The notes: generated by a model not told the origin, from the letters alone. A stretch of 64,000 bases of DNA from Ancistrus triradiatus (GCA_025084515.1 JAJAGP010001357.1:136501-200500); one strand, 5' to 3'; positions 24,191 through 38,070 are shown, numbered from the stretch's first letter. Numbers and translations are program-made.

Positions 24191-25559
24191 GCAGACGTTG
24201 TACGGGGGCACTCCCTGACCCTCTGCTCTCCTCTCTTGCCGGTGGTTGACGTTCTGGCAGGACATTTAACCAATACCAGACATTAATCAAACTCCAGATC
24301 TAAACCCACTGAAAACTGCTAGAAGACATTCTAGCAGTCTGGAGGATCTGGAGAAATTCTGGATCAAGCAGCAGTTGTATTTAAGATCACTCGGGTTTAA
24401 ATTGGATCTTCTCCGACCTCCAGACTCACCTCTGTTTCTCCTCTGACTCCACACTTATTTTTCACTGGAGTGAACATCCTTCATCCCACCGGCTCGAACA
24501 TCGCCGCTCCCTGTCTCAATCAGCCGACGTGCATCGTTCACGCCTGTCTGCTTTGGCTGTGCTTCGCTCTTCTCTCAGATGATCCTTTACGCGCGCCTGT
24601 GATCCTCTGATAGCTTCTGCGTCCACTTTGACCTTCATCTCCGTCCATCTTGCCATAGTTGAAGTTCAGCTGTCAGGATGAATGTGTGTTGCTGGAGCTC
24701 AGAGGGAACGAGAACACATGCTCAGCGTCTCGGCCTTCGCTTTATATCCCTGTCACCTCCGGCAGGAGAGACGAGGGTCAGGCTTATGCAGACGTTGGTG
24801 CAGGAAAACAGGGGATGTTTCCAGAGTTTACAGTGTTACCATGGTTTGGGGCTGGCTTTGGGGTTGTCTTTGTGATCATATCAAACCCAGGTCCTTAGGT
24901 ATTGCTGTTTCCGGCAGCGTAGTTCTTACCATCGAGCCACAGGAGCTCACCATATTGCAGAGACATGCTGTTAATTAAAAATTAACCCAACAGAACCTAA
25001 AGTGGAGATTTCCATGCGCCGTCTTCATTCTCACGGGTTATTCGACCCCCTGGGCCTGTCTGCGACCTTTAGAAATTGTCCTGTGTCGTAAGCAGTTGCG
25101 TCAAAACCCCCAGTAATCTCGAGGCAGCAGTTGCCAAAATCCATCCACTTAAACGTTTTGGAACTGAGCCAGAGGCCGACAGGAGAAACAGTCGCCGTGT
25201 TGGGTGCCAAAACATTCCTGTTAACTGCACAAGTCCACCAGCTTTCTCTCTTTCTCCCTTTCCCTCAGCAGACTCGGTGCGCACTTGATTAGGTCCAAAC
25301 TTCAATAACACGCCTTATTGCTGCCTCGAGAAAATAGAAAGACCTAATTAGAGCCTAATAAGACTCAGCGCTGTGGGGGTCCAGCTCATTTCCGGTCCGA
25401 CACAGAGAATTTCAGGCCTGAGTGATCCAGATACGTTTAATAATGGTTTCTTCATTCTAGCTTTATTACAATTACATTATTTTACCTGCTTTGTCCATTC
25501 ACAAAGCCTGGTCTAATATCACTGGTTTGTTTATGCCCTAGATTCATTCCGTATTTGTC
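24191..25559. other. intergenic, nothing recognised
   Basis: Moderately GC-rich unique sequence, without tandem repeats or known elements. Several overlapping open frames of 65-98 codons exist near 24660-24980, but none shows a known motif or splice context. Confidence 0.35.
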
Positions 25560-25775
25560 TGTGATTTTTACTTACATTAAAAAAGAAAATCATTAATTTG
25601 TCATTTATTATTTATTTATTATTTTATATAATATGTATGATACTTTTCCAAATAATTAATAAAAAGCGTTAATTAATAATTAATTACTTAATTAAAAGGT
25701 AAATAAATACATAACCAAATAATAAATATATAGAAAACACATAATCAAATATAAATAAATAATTTGAATTATTTA

Positions 25776-25827
<52 letters not shown>

Positions 25828-26047
25828 CACAAAATAAATAGACAAATAAATATCTACATAAAAACAGGCAACAAAATTACAATACATACAATATGCAAAC
25901 AATAAATATATAAAATAGACAACTTAGCCAAGATATAAAAAAAATAAAAATATATTTAAAAATGTGGTAATTAATTAATAGTTGAATAAATACATATCCA
26001 AACAAGAAATGCGTAGAAAACACATAGGCACATAAATACTTGGGGTC

Positions 26048-26086
<39 letters not shown>

Positions 26087-26575
26087 GCAGAATTAAATAT
26101 AAAACAAAATAAATATATACATAAAAAGAGGTAATTAAATCACAGTCAATACATATGCAAACAATAATAATATGGAATGCACAAATAAGCCAATAAATAA
26201 AAAGGAATATAATATCTTACAAATTTTATTAATGGATTAAAAAGTGAAAAAATATGTCCACAATAAATATGTTTCAAATACACATAAGAAAATGTATGAA
26301 TGGAACAACTGAATTGAAACCAATAAATATATGAATAAATGGATAAGCAAAAATAGACAATAAACAATTACATATAACTAAATTAAAAGTGTAAAAATGC
26401 ATTATCACTGTATGTAATAAAAAATAAACAAAGCTATAATTTTTATAATTATTAATAAAAATGCATTTTTACGTGCATGTATTGGGGTAAAACAGCATTA
26501 GTTATCAGAACTTATAATAAAATCATTGTTAGTTATTTAGTAAACTAATCTAAGAATTAAAAATAGATTACATGC
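25560..26575. repeat. AT-rich low-complexity region with (TAA)n
   Basis: About 1 kb of AAATAAATA-type sequence with (AAT)n runs at 25779-25824 and 26049-26085. It lies immediately upstream of the ZBBX promoter region. Long minus-strand open frames are Leu/Tyr-rich translations of the repeat. Confidence 0.8.
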
Positions 26576-26678
26576 AATGTAGTTGGAACAGAATCAACCA
26601 ATCAGAAAGCGCGATTTCATCTGCCTTTTTAAGTATCAACCAACCAGCAAGAGCTGTTCCCGTAGGCTCGAGAAATCT

Positions 26679-26688
26679 TCTCGCGAGA
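26679..26688. promoter_or_regulatory. TCTCGCGAGA palindromic promoter element
   Basis: A perfect copy of the CGCG-type element known from TATA-less vertebrate promoters. It lies about 740 bp before the ZBBX ATG, in a short CpG-containing stretch that follows 1 kb of AT-rich DNA. Most likely it marks the ZBBX transcription start. Confidence 0.6.
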
Positions 26689-26694
26689 GGTGCA

Positions 26695-26708
26695 GTTGCC
26701 ATAGTGAC
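26695..26708 (+). promoter_or_regulatory. X-box-like RFX site (GTTGCCATAGTGAC)
   Basis: It matches the RFX consensus GTNRCC-N(0-3)-RGYAAC with one mismatch in the second half. RFX factors control ciliary genes, and ZBBX is associated with motile cilia. It lies 6 bp after the TCTCGCGAGA element. A forkhead-like ATAAACA (FOXJ1-type) occurs at 26771-26777, but such sites are common in AT-rich DNA. Confidence 0.5.
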
Positions 26709-26739
26709 GACGATACACAACGCGCGGAGGCTGCAGTGA
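26709..26739 (+). other. possible non-coding first exon of ZBBX
   Basis: The CpG-rich segment ends in two overlapping donor-like sites, GTGAGT at 26736 and GTAAGC at 26740. It would pair with the acceptor at 27404. The transcription start is not visible, so limits are a guess. Confidence 0.3.
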
Positions 26740-27420
26740 GTAAGCGCTAAAAGATCCAGAAACTAGCACAATAAACACAATATAAATAAATAAGTAGTTA
26801 ATTAAGTCATTCATCCAACATGTTTATGTTCTTACGCTGTTTACAGGTGCAGTTCCATTCGGCTCTGTTTTCCGTTGGGCGTGACGGTTGTATCAGTTAC
26901 TGTACGGCGGTGAGGCTCCGGCTGTAACAGCGTTCCGTACAGCTTTTTGTAGGTATTTATATGAACTCTGTTCAGCTTTTGATACAGCTAATACATGCAT
27001 AAATACATCAAAGTTAATAAAATACACGAATTAATATGTAGAGTGCGGTAAGTGCCATCATTAAACAAAAATGAACAAGATATGTAAATAAAGTGATAAT
27101 TTAATACATTAAAAAAAAAAAAACGATCTATTTTGAGCAGTTATATATATATAAAAATAACATAAACAAATGGAATAATGTATTATAAACAAACTAAAAA
27201 ATGAAGTAAAGCATCATGTTTACTCATGTGTGATGAAAGAATAAAAACTTGCTTAGTTGTGCACCTGGTGTCTGATTTCCTGCTATAACGATCAGGTATA
27301 TAATGAAATGTTTCCTTATTAATGTTTTTGAATGCATAGCCGGTCACTTGTTAAGTCTTTTCTGTGCACTTAATAATAAGACACGTTGTTTTTGAACCAC
27401 GCAGCAAATCCAGAATCAGG

Positions 27421-27479
27421 ATGAACTTGAACGACTTTGTGGTTCTCAACAAGCCGAGATCCGTGAAGCTAAACACCAG
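27421..27479 (+). CDS. zbbx: ZBBX coding exon 1 (start codon)
   Basis: The ATG has A at -3, and an acceptor GAACCACGCAG ends at 27404, so the exon includes 16 nt of 5' UTR. MNLNDFVVLNKPRSVKLNT matches the family start 'MNxxDFVVLxxxxSVKxxxRN' as I recall it. The donor is ACCAG|GTTGGG; the exon ends two bases into an Arg codon. Confidence 0.85.
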
Positions 27480-30400
27480 GTTGGGTTTTTCTTTATGTTT
27501 TATGTGCTATATCTGTATCAGATTAAATATTGGAATATGACATGGATTCATCTGTGCAGATGAAGGTCTGGATCAGCTAACACACGGCGGTACTCGGAGG
27601 ATGAAGTGTGTAACAGGTTGCCGTGTGTTTGCAGGAATCTGCGGGAGCTGCGTATGGAGACGATGCAGCTCGATCAGGAGAGTAAAGAGATAGAGATACG
27701 ACTGCAACAGCTCCGAGAGACCATGAGTCATGAGAAAGAGGAGAGGGAGTGAGTGAAAACATGTCTCATGCACTAAAACTCTGAGTTACTTAACGGACGG
27801 CTGCAGAACCTGCTCAGACAATGCTGAGTTAACCGCCTTAAAGAGGAAATGTAAGTTCGGGACAGCCGTGTGTTGATACGTTTGTCCCTGTCCCGGTGCT
27901 CAGGTGCTTAACGCAGGGCGCAGACAGTAACATACCAGAGATGGGAAGCCAGTAGATCCCAGAGCCGTGTTGAAACGGGATCAGCTGTTAGGTTCCTTTA
28001 AGAATTTGTTTAACCAGTGAATGAAAGAAGACAGAGATTTACTGAGTGATGATTTGGACTCGCACTAGAGAGTCGAGAGTCGATTGGGATTCGCATTACT
28101 ACAGACTCGACTCATATGCTACAGACTCCAGACTCGACTCAGACTCAGATGCTACAGACTTGAGTCTCAGTTTGGCTCAGGCTCATAACCCAGGGACTTG
28201 AGACTTGGCTTAATGAGAACATATACAGTGGGGCAAAAAGTATTTAGTCAGCCACTGATTGTCCAAGTTCTCCTACTTAGAGGGATGACAGAGGTCTGTA
28301 ATATTCATCATAGGTACACTTCAACTATGAGAGACAAAATGAGAAACAAAACACACCGCTCGGGCAACGAAGGAGTGGTTCCGTCAAAAGCATTTCAAGG
28401 TCCTGGAGTGGCCTAGCCAGTCTCCAGACCTCAACCCCACAGAACATTTGTGGAGGGAGTTGAAAGTCTGTGTTGGCCCAAAACATCACTGCTCTGGAGG
28501 AGATCTGCATGGAGGAATGGGCCAGAATACCAGCTACAGTGTGTGCCAACCTGCTGAAGACTTACAGGATTGAGTTGAACTTTTGTTATTGACCAAATAC
28601 TTATTTTCCACCATGATTTACAATTAAATTCTTTAAAAATCCTACAATGTGATTTCCTGGATTTTTTTCCCCTCGTTTTGTCTCTCATAGTTGAAGTGTA
28701 GCTATGATGAAAATTACAGACCTCTCTCATCTTTCTAAGTCGGAGAACTTGCACAATCAGTTGCTGACTAAATACTTTTTTGCCCCACTGTAAGTGCCGT
28801 TTGTTTGTTTCTCTCTCCCGTGCTGGTGGTCCAAATGTGTTTAGTCTGAGCGGCAGAAGATGAACGGTGAAAATGTTGCTCATGTGGAATCATCCATCAT
28901 GAATAGATGTAATTACTGATGATGTGAGCAATCAACAATAATATTTTATTAGGTGAAATTTAAAAAACTTTGGATTTGTTAGACTTGGTCTTGTGTGGCA
29001 TTATTAGTATCTTTAGTGGAGGCTGTGAGGAAAGTGCTTGCGTTCAGGCTGTCCTTGCTCTCTGAATTAAAGGTACTAGTAAAAGTCCTTCAAGTGAGTT
29101 CCAGCCTTTGTTCCCTAAGCTCCTTTTGTTCGCTCTCTGGGTTTGTCTCCGTTCTCTTTCCCAGTCTGACGTCAAACTTTGTTCATTCAGACTGTTTTTG
29201 CGCTGCAGATTTCTGCTGCCTGAAATTTTAGTGCATTATCTTTAATGTGTGTTCCTGTGTGTTTTCCGGGCATAACACAGCCTGATTACACCTGAAACCG
29301 GAGCACACTTAACTGGACCCTCGGCTTTAAAAGCATAAATGCAAATGTCAGACAAGGTCCAGGTCCAGATTCGTGGTTTTTAAGGATTCCTCGGTATAAA
29401 CCACGGACCCGGAGAGTCACAGCATAAAAAAGTCACTGGCATAACAACACCATGTGACGTTATTAATTCGGCGCCCCTCCCGGCGTAGCCCCGTCCTGCG
29501 GAGTTTATTAATGATGTCAGGCTCTGACCCGCGCGTCCAGGTACGCCGTGGATCGCTCAGTCGATTATCCCAGGATCTATGAGCTCATAACTCAGGCTGC
29601 GTGGAGCCCAGGCGTGTTTGCCGTGTAAATTTCACCTCCGCACTCCAGCGTGATGAATCACCGGCGGGGTGAGAGGAGGGTCACGGCGAACTTAGCCAGG
29701 AACTCCATTTCTCACCGGCGCGGTGCGTGTGTACAGGAGCCCGTCCAAACTCTAACAGAGTGTAATGGCAGTGGAGATTTAACGCGGCCTAATGGAATGA
29801 AGATGTTCTGCGTGTCGTTCTTCACGCCGACTGCACCCTGTAATTAAGATCTCGTACTTCGGCGCAGGAACACGCTTTCAGTTTACACAGCAACACAGGC
29901 ACTCATCATCATACGTGTGATTTAGGGTTCCATATTCTGGTCACTTACAGCGCTTAGCAGACGCCCTGATTCAGAGACCTTGGAGAGGTGCTTTGTGTTC
30001 TTAGCTCTTAGTTCTTAGGCGACCTATGAAATACAGGATCCAATTAAAAGTTATTTGTTTTCAAGCAACTATTTGGATCTGCGCCGTCTTACGTAGGAGA
30101 CTTGCTCCAACCTAGTGCTTAAAAGTCCTCCCTTACTTTTGCCCCTCGAAGACAAACCTCAAATCCAGTGTTTTCTCCGAATCTCCGAAAAAGCACTGCG
30201 AGATGGGACGGAGGTTATGTTTGGGATTCACCTACAGTGGAACAGAGGAAGACCCAAGATCACAATGGCTTGTGTGCTGTGAGATTCTCAGTAACGAGAG
30301 CATGGAGCCAGTGCATCTAAGCAGACGTGAGCACTGAACATGGGCATGTCAAGGATAACCCTGTAGACTCAGCTAAATATACCTAAGTGTGTGTGGTGTG

Positions 30401-31054
30401 TGTGGTTCTGCGATGAGACCCATGGGCGGTACTTATAGGTTTTGGTTTGGTTTTGGTGGTTCCTGGTCTAGAAGTTTGAGAACCACTGCCTTAGATCTTT
30501 TGCAAAATGAAACACTCCATGCAAAACTATAGAGTAATTTATAAATCCCGATTTTGTCACCGTATGGTTCATAAGCTCTGATTCTGCCGGAACACGCCAC
30601 ACACTCAAGTGCTCACTGAAACAACTTTAACATTCCTGCTTTTCTACTGATACAGTCTGGGTTTGATTTTATTCCTCTAAGCTTTGTAACATCAATCAAT
30701 GCACAGGTTTCAACAGTCGCACTTTCATTAAGAATTAAATGATATTTATTAGAGTTATTGTGTTATTTCTATATCAAGTCAGTCAGGACAGTGGCAAGGA
30801 AAAACTCCCCAAACGTTACAGGGAATAAACCTTGGGAGGTCCAAGACTCAAATAGGGACCCGACCTCCTGGCTAAACAGGATTGCGGACTCTCAAAAATG
30901 AAAGGTGTCGATTTGAATGCAGTTCATTTAACAACACATTGATTTCTGCATCAGAATCGCTTTTTCTTTGCTTTTTGTGAGACGTTTTGGAGGATTTTTG
31001 ATGGGGTTCCTCAGTCCTGGGTCGGCCAACTTAAGGCTACATGTGGGAAACACT

Positions 31055-31093
<39 letters not shown>

Positions 31094-31446
31094 GCACTCA
31101 GCTATGTGATGACCTGATTGTAGGAAATGTATTAACACTGACACTAATTGCCACGTAACTTTGGTTCACAATGGATCCATTTGACATGGGAACAGAATCC
31201 GAGTTAAAGTCGTACAGTGTGTGGCGTTACTGTGTGTACCCGAATGATCGTACCTTTGTGTGCATGTAACAGGAAGTGTGGTGTGTTTCGATGGAAATCA
31301 GCTCAGAGCCACGGCGGAGAGAGAAATAAAGAGATGCCGTTCAGCAAAGTGAGGATACACACTGCATAAACATGCACACCAAAACACCTGCCTCATTCCA
31401 CACACTGGGTACAGAGTGTTCTGACTGACTGGCACAATAACACACT

Positions 31447-31490
<44 letters not shown>

Positions 31491-31953
31491 ACCTGAATAT
31501 AGTATGTAATATTCTGTACAGTACAAAACTCTACCATCAGGAACTGTGACATTGTGAAATTGTGCATGTGTGTGTGTGTGTGTGTGTGTCTGTGTGTGTA
31601 TGTGTGTGTTTGAGCAGAATGCCAACAGCAAGATGAAGATTAAAGTGCTGAAGGATGAGCCGCTTCCAGGTGAGTGTATATGTGTGTGTAAATATGTATG
31701 TGTGTGAATGTGTGTGTGTAATAGGTGTGTGTGTGTGAGAGTGTAAAAGTGTAGTGTGTTTCAGTTTTTGTATTATACTTGTGTATCTATGCAAAAGTGT
31801 GTGTGTGTTTGTGTGAAGGTGTATGTCTGTGTGTGTGGGACTAAATATATACAGGGGTGTGAAAAAGTGTTTGCCCCCTTCCTGATTTCTTATTTCCTAT
31901 TTGTTTGCACACTTAAGTGTGACAGACATGCAGACCAATGTATCTGTGCGTGA

Positions 31954-31989
<36 letters not shown>

Positions 31990-33136
31990 GTGTGTAAGTG
32001 TGCATGTTTGTGTCTGTATGAGTTTATAAGTGGAGAGTGTGTTTGTTTTTTGTGATACCTGTAGTATTACACATACATATTTTATGCAAAAGACTGTGTG
32101 TGTGTGTGTGTAGTTGATCGAATTCCTGAACCTCCACCCAAGGATGGGAGAAGCAGGAAATCTAGACTGAAAGGAAAAGTGTGTGGTCAGTGTGAAGCTC
32201 GAACTGCTGGACTGGTGAGTCTCCATCCATCCATCCATCCATCCATCCAGCTAGCTGCCTGAAAGCCCAGCAAATGTGTTAGAGTCTCATACCGTGCAGC
32301 AGGTTTCCTTTGGGTTGGCTCTCATCACTAACCTTTTCTTTGAATCGCTGTCCATTGAATCGTGGTCGGCTGAAACGAGTCACACGACTCGACTGGAAGT
32401 TAAAGCAAGCGCACCGAGTACCGAGTGAACGACGAGAATCAAGACGAATCTTTCTCCTGTGGTGAAAAACTGCGACTGTGCTGGCCTAGTGGTTAAGGTA
32501 CTGGACTATGGACCAGAAGGACCAGGGTTCAAATCCCACCTCTGCCAAGCTGTTGGGTCCTTGAACCTTAATCACAATGCTTAATTGTAAGATTGAACCA
32601 GTTGTAAGTCGCTCTGGGTAAGGGTGATGGAGATGTTCTCACAATGCAGCCAGAACCTGATTAGACGATTTCCGAGGTGGTCGAGGACTGAGCTACCACT
32701 GTATATACCCGTCTGTCTGTTATTCATATCTCTGTCTCACTAACCATCCATCCATCAAGGTCTGTCTGTCTGTTACCCATCTATCTATCTGTCTGTCTGT
32801 GTCTGTCTGTTTGTCAGTCTATGTTATCTGTCTGTCTGTCTAACCATCCGTCTATCCATCCATCCATTCTCTTATCAATCTCTCTCTCTGTCTGTATTTA
32901 CTAATCCATCCATCATCACATCTACATATCATCCTCCTGTTTATCTTTCCATCCTTCTGTCCATTCATCCATCCATCAGTATGTATATCCATCCATCATT
33001 AGTCTGCCTGAGGATCCAGCCACATATCCACCTGTTATTAATCAGTCACTCTAACAGTCCATATGTTCATCCATCCACTCTCGTTTAAATGGCTCTTATA
33101 TAAGAAGTTTCTTTGTACACACAGAACAGCATGACT

Positions 33137-33190
<54 letters not shown>

Positions 33191-33248
33191 CTGTCATTTA
33201 TATAACTATGGCAGATTATAAGTGCTGCAATCTCGTGTTCTCTTCACA

Positions 33249-33290
<42 letters not shown>

Positions 33291-33448
33291 ACACACACCA
33301 CACACACACACACACACACTACTGATGACGGCTTTGGTCTTTTATCTTTCCCTAACGCACACACTTCTGCACGTTGACTTCCTCTTTTACACTCCACTCA
33401 CTCAAACCCCGTCAGATTCACACCTCCAACTCCACACCTCTCATTTCC

Positions 33449-33480
<32 letters not shown>

Positions 33481-34900
33481 CCTGACACGTAAAGTCAGGC
33501 TAAGCTAAGAAGCACGGTGTTTCAGCACCACGGAGAGGGAACGATTCTGTAAATACAAACAGGAATGTGAGAGGGTGAGGAAGAGGCTTCCTCCGACCTG
33601 TGAATGAGTGAGTGCTGTACCACTTACATAAGCTGTGAGCCAATCAGAAACCAGTCCGGATGATGAACGACTGCTCATATAACTTTGTAAACTCTGCTCA
33701 GAACGAATGTTTTCCAGCTCCTGATACACGCCTGATTATTTTGGCCTTGTCTCATATCATTCTCCTCTCGTCTCCTTCCCTCGTTTACTATTTCAGAAGA
33801 AATAATGAGCTCCCTGATGATACCTGCACCTCCTACCCCTGCAATTTTAATATTTATTAAGGCCAAGAGAGGATAAAAAAAGAATTTAACATATACTGTA
33901 AAACTTTTGCTCCTCGTTAGCTTATTTTTTGGTTTATTTATAGGACCGCCGGTTCAACGCGGGCAAAGGAAAGGTTCATCCTCAAATGCATTTAGTGTAA
34001 GACCTGAGGTGTGTGAGATTTCACATTAAAATAGTTTAATAACTTTTCATCATTTAGTCTTTGAAAGTCAAATATTATGGCATGGTTTTTGATCTGGTAT
34101 CTGGATCTTTACTCCTGGATATTTCTCCCACATCCAACACATCTACTATGAGAACCTGCTGTTCACTTACAGTCTAAAATATGCCATGAGCTGTTGTAAC
34201 GAGATAATCAGCATTATTAGTTATTTGGTTTGAGTGTTTGCCTGGTCTGTGTAATATGGTGTGTGATGTGGTTCTGTTGTTGGTTTAGGGTTTTTAAACC
34301 TTTTATTATATATGATGAAATCTGTACACTTGACTTGCATCGATACCTCCCTCCTTGATACCTCCCTCCACGTCCTTCAGCCCGAGAAGCAGAAATCGAT
34401 CAAAGTCAGCCCTCATTAACGACGCCCCAATTCCCTAATTGTGCTCCGAGGAATCGAGGTTGGAGAGAGGAGGCGTTTAGAGCGAGGATCCACCGGTGCT
34501 TCCTACGCAGAAGTCTGTTCATACTAGCCCATGACGCGATGCTTCTGTAGCCAATACTGCCTCATCCCTCCAGGGAAATCCTGCCAAAATAAAACCTCCA
34601 AAGCAGATAATAATACATGTTAGATTAGTACAGAAGTACACCTGCAGCTCTCATTTATTTGAATATGATTCTATTAATTAGCGCTCTGATTTAATTCGGC
34701 TTAAATATCTTGACCCTTTTGTGATGCGTTTTGTGGTATGTGTGAGTTACGTGTGTGTGTGTGTGTGTGTGTGTGTGGTTTAGGTCTGCACAGAGTGTGG
34801 CGAGGATTACTGCGTCGGCTGCTTTGCTAGATTCCACCAGAAGGGGGCACTGAAGTTCCATCACATGGTTCCCATACAGGTAACGTGCAGTCTCTGTCTC

Positions 34901-34986
<86 letters not shown>

Positions 34987-35215
34987 CCGTTTGCATTTGT
35001 CCTTTTCCATCTTGCCATTAGTGATCTCGATCTGCGTCCAACTTTGATTACACACACCTGTGTCAGGGCTGGAGAGTACACACACACACACACACATACA
35101 CACACACACACACACGCTCATCAGACAGAAGCAGATGAGTGCAAACACACACGTTTGTTTTAGAGATTGCAGGAGCTCTTCGAACTGAGGCCTCTAATGC
35201 CATATGTGTGATTGT

Positions 35216-35259
<44 letters not shown>

Positions 35260-38023
35260 ACACTGGTATGTTTTTAGCATCAATAATAAGTATAAAGCTT
35301 GAGGTCCGGTGTAAGGGTTTCCTCCAGGGGGCGCTGTCAGGCTGACGAGATGCAGCACACTTCATGTTTGTTTTCAGTGTTTAAATGGGTAATACTCGTT
35401 TCTGATTGGTGGAAATGTGGGGGCGTGTCACTGAAACCATATATGGAAGTAAATGGTGGGTCTGGATGTGATCCCTATTCCTTATATAGTGCACTATTAG
35501 TTTCTGTAGTGCTGTCCAAAGCCTCGGTGTACAGTCATTTTCCGTGGTGAGTGCACTACATTACCCATGATGCATTGTACATATAGCATACCACCACTGC
35601 ACAGGTCGAAATCCCAAAATGCATAGCGAATATGAGAGATGATCCGGGTCAGGGTCAGGGGAGGATCTGGGGATGTTCAGCTGCATCTTGAAGGAGGAGA
35701 GGCCAGACGGGCAGATCATCCCCCAGCAACCCATGCCAGTTCTGCCATAGACTGGCGATCTGCCCAGGGTACATTTATGGTTACGTTTCCAGAATTTAGC
35801 AGAGAGCCTAAATGATGCAGTGATACAATCCAAGCAGCTGAGGGTTTAGGCATTAATAAATCAAAACGAGTTGCACCACACACCAGTATGTACGTAGGAG
35901 CAGGTAGCTGCTAAATATTTACACTTACCTTTAAGCAGGTGGAAGGTGTGACGAAACCGACGGCAACCAAAACATGACTCATTTGGACTTACAATTGATA
36001 CGGTTTTACAATCCGAGCAATTGTGGGTTAAGGGCCCTGCCCAAGGACCCAACAGTGGCAGCTTGGCACCAGTGGGATTTGAACCCTGGACCTTATAGAC
36101 CATAGTCCAGTACCTTAACTGCTAGGCTACCACAGTTTTTAGTATTTAATGTAATGTAAATATATATAATAATATATAATATAAAGTATGAGTTTTTATT
36201 TTCCTCTGTCTTCCAGAAGGCTTAATACAGTGTTATGGCAGGCATAGCTTGACATGTACGCAAACTTGAGAAATATTCCTGATGATGAGACTGACGTCAA
36301 GGGAGCCATAACTATTAGCATCGAGGCATCAGCAGAGTGAGCAGGGTCAGGATCCGCCAGCTGAGCACAGAGCTGGGAAGTAGGACTAAAGTGACACCTA
36401 CCGATCGGTCTGAAGACCTGGCGGCTTAATGGGGACTGTGGTAGCCTAGCGGGTAAGGTACAGGACTATGGCCCAGAAGGTCCAGGGTTCAAATCCCACC
36501 TCTGCTGGCACTGTTGGGTCCTTGAGCAAGGTCCTTAACCCACAATTGGTTGGATTGTAAGACTGTATCAGTTGTAAGTTGCTCTGGATAAGGGCGTCTG
36601 CTAAATGCTGTAAATGTAAATGGTTAGAATTTAATTGCTGGCAAGACATTTGTCACATCTCAGAAATGGCAAAGGCGAGAGGCGAGGTTGGCGGCTTTTT
36701 GAGGTAAAGTGTATGGAAGGAAATCCGTCCTGCCATGACGGGCGAGATAACGAGGTTAGACTCTATTTGTATAAATAATAACTCATAACAAATGCCGTGG
36801 CCGTGTTCTGGCCACTGTCTCGGCTCATGTGTCGGCTGATCGGCTGCTCAATACAGGTTTTAAAGATATTTTTTCCATAGAATGTAAGAAATCCGTGTCC
36901 GTGTTTCCGTGGCATTGTGTTGGTCGACTGGTTATACACTTGTGTTGTCATGTAAAAGCAGCACTGAGTGTGTTTACATGCATTTAATAATCCGATAACT
37001 GCAGAAAATCAGATTTTGTCAGTAATCCGATCAACAAGTTCACATGCACTGGAGTAACCAGATAATGGGAAACCTCCGGGTCAATAACCAGCCAATAATC
37101 TCACAGAAGTATGTCAAGTAGACTTCAATATTTATTATTGAATAATCAAATTATTCATTTTCTCGTGTACATACTGCGTTTCAGTCTCCCCAAAGCGTTC
37201 GATAGCCGTTTCGCTGCCTTTAATTCTGTATTTAATTCCGGGGTTGCCAGATCTGTTAAAGTCAAGGGAAAAAGAAGCCAAATAAAACCGAGTCTTTAGA
37301 AATATGCAGATGCTTTTGCACATGTAATCAGATTACTGTTATACATGCTTTTAGTAATCCAATCACTGTGGTAAAAGCCAGCTCTCTGAATGGGATTTCT
37401 TAATCTGATTTCTAGATCGGAGTAAGCTGTGTACATGACCTGCAGATACCGGATCATTATCGGATTATTAACAGCATATAAACGCACCTCGGTTTTTGAG
37501 TGGGCATTAGTTACAGCACACGGATCTGTGGTGCGGCCGGCTTCAGTAAAACAAACCAGTGTTAATTAGGACCTAAAAGGACGTAAGAACGAAGGTACGG
37601 CAGTAATTACTTCAGCTCCACTGGTTACTTTGCCCTTTGATATGATAAGAACCCTCCTGCTGCTCTGACTGGGATAATTGTTCATATTTGCTTTGCACTG
37701 TGGGATATCTCTGTGGAAATAGTGTGCTCACCCAGCCTGGCGATGGACTGGCACCTCGGCCGGGGCACGCCTATGCCTTCACCCACAGGATTCTGGGATG
37801 TAGGCTCTGGATTCTCTGTGTATAAATGTTAGTGTGTTCCTTCAGAGGTCAGGTGACTTTTTATTTAGAAAATCATCGAAGCAAGCAAATTGGCCAGGGA
37901 GTGAAAAGGTTTGCACAACACACACACACACACACACACACGTAGCCCAGTGGTTACATCTGTGTGTGGATATATACAGTACTCGTGTGACTGTAAATAC
38001 CACTGAAAGTTAGTCATATGTGC

Positions 38024-38070
<47 letters not shown>

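Noticed and set aside
27844..27850. Seven-nucleotide microexon of ZBBX
   Set aside because: It would restore the frame, but the acceptor is weak and there is no independent evidence; kept only as a possibility in the findings.
28431..28883. 150-codon minus-strand open frame
   Set aside because: It lies in the Tc1 derivative at 28226-28790, antisense to the transposase remnant, and includes its terminal repeat.
32482..32536. Possible tRNA gene (A and B boxes)
   Set aside because: The boxes belong to a SINE family repeated seven times here; no cloverleaf with a proper acceptor stem is seen.
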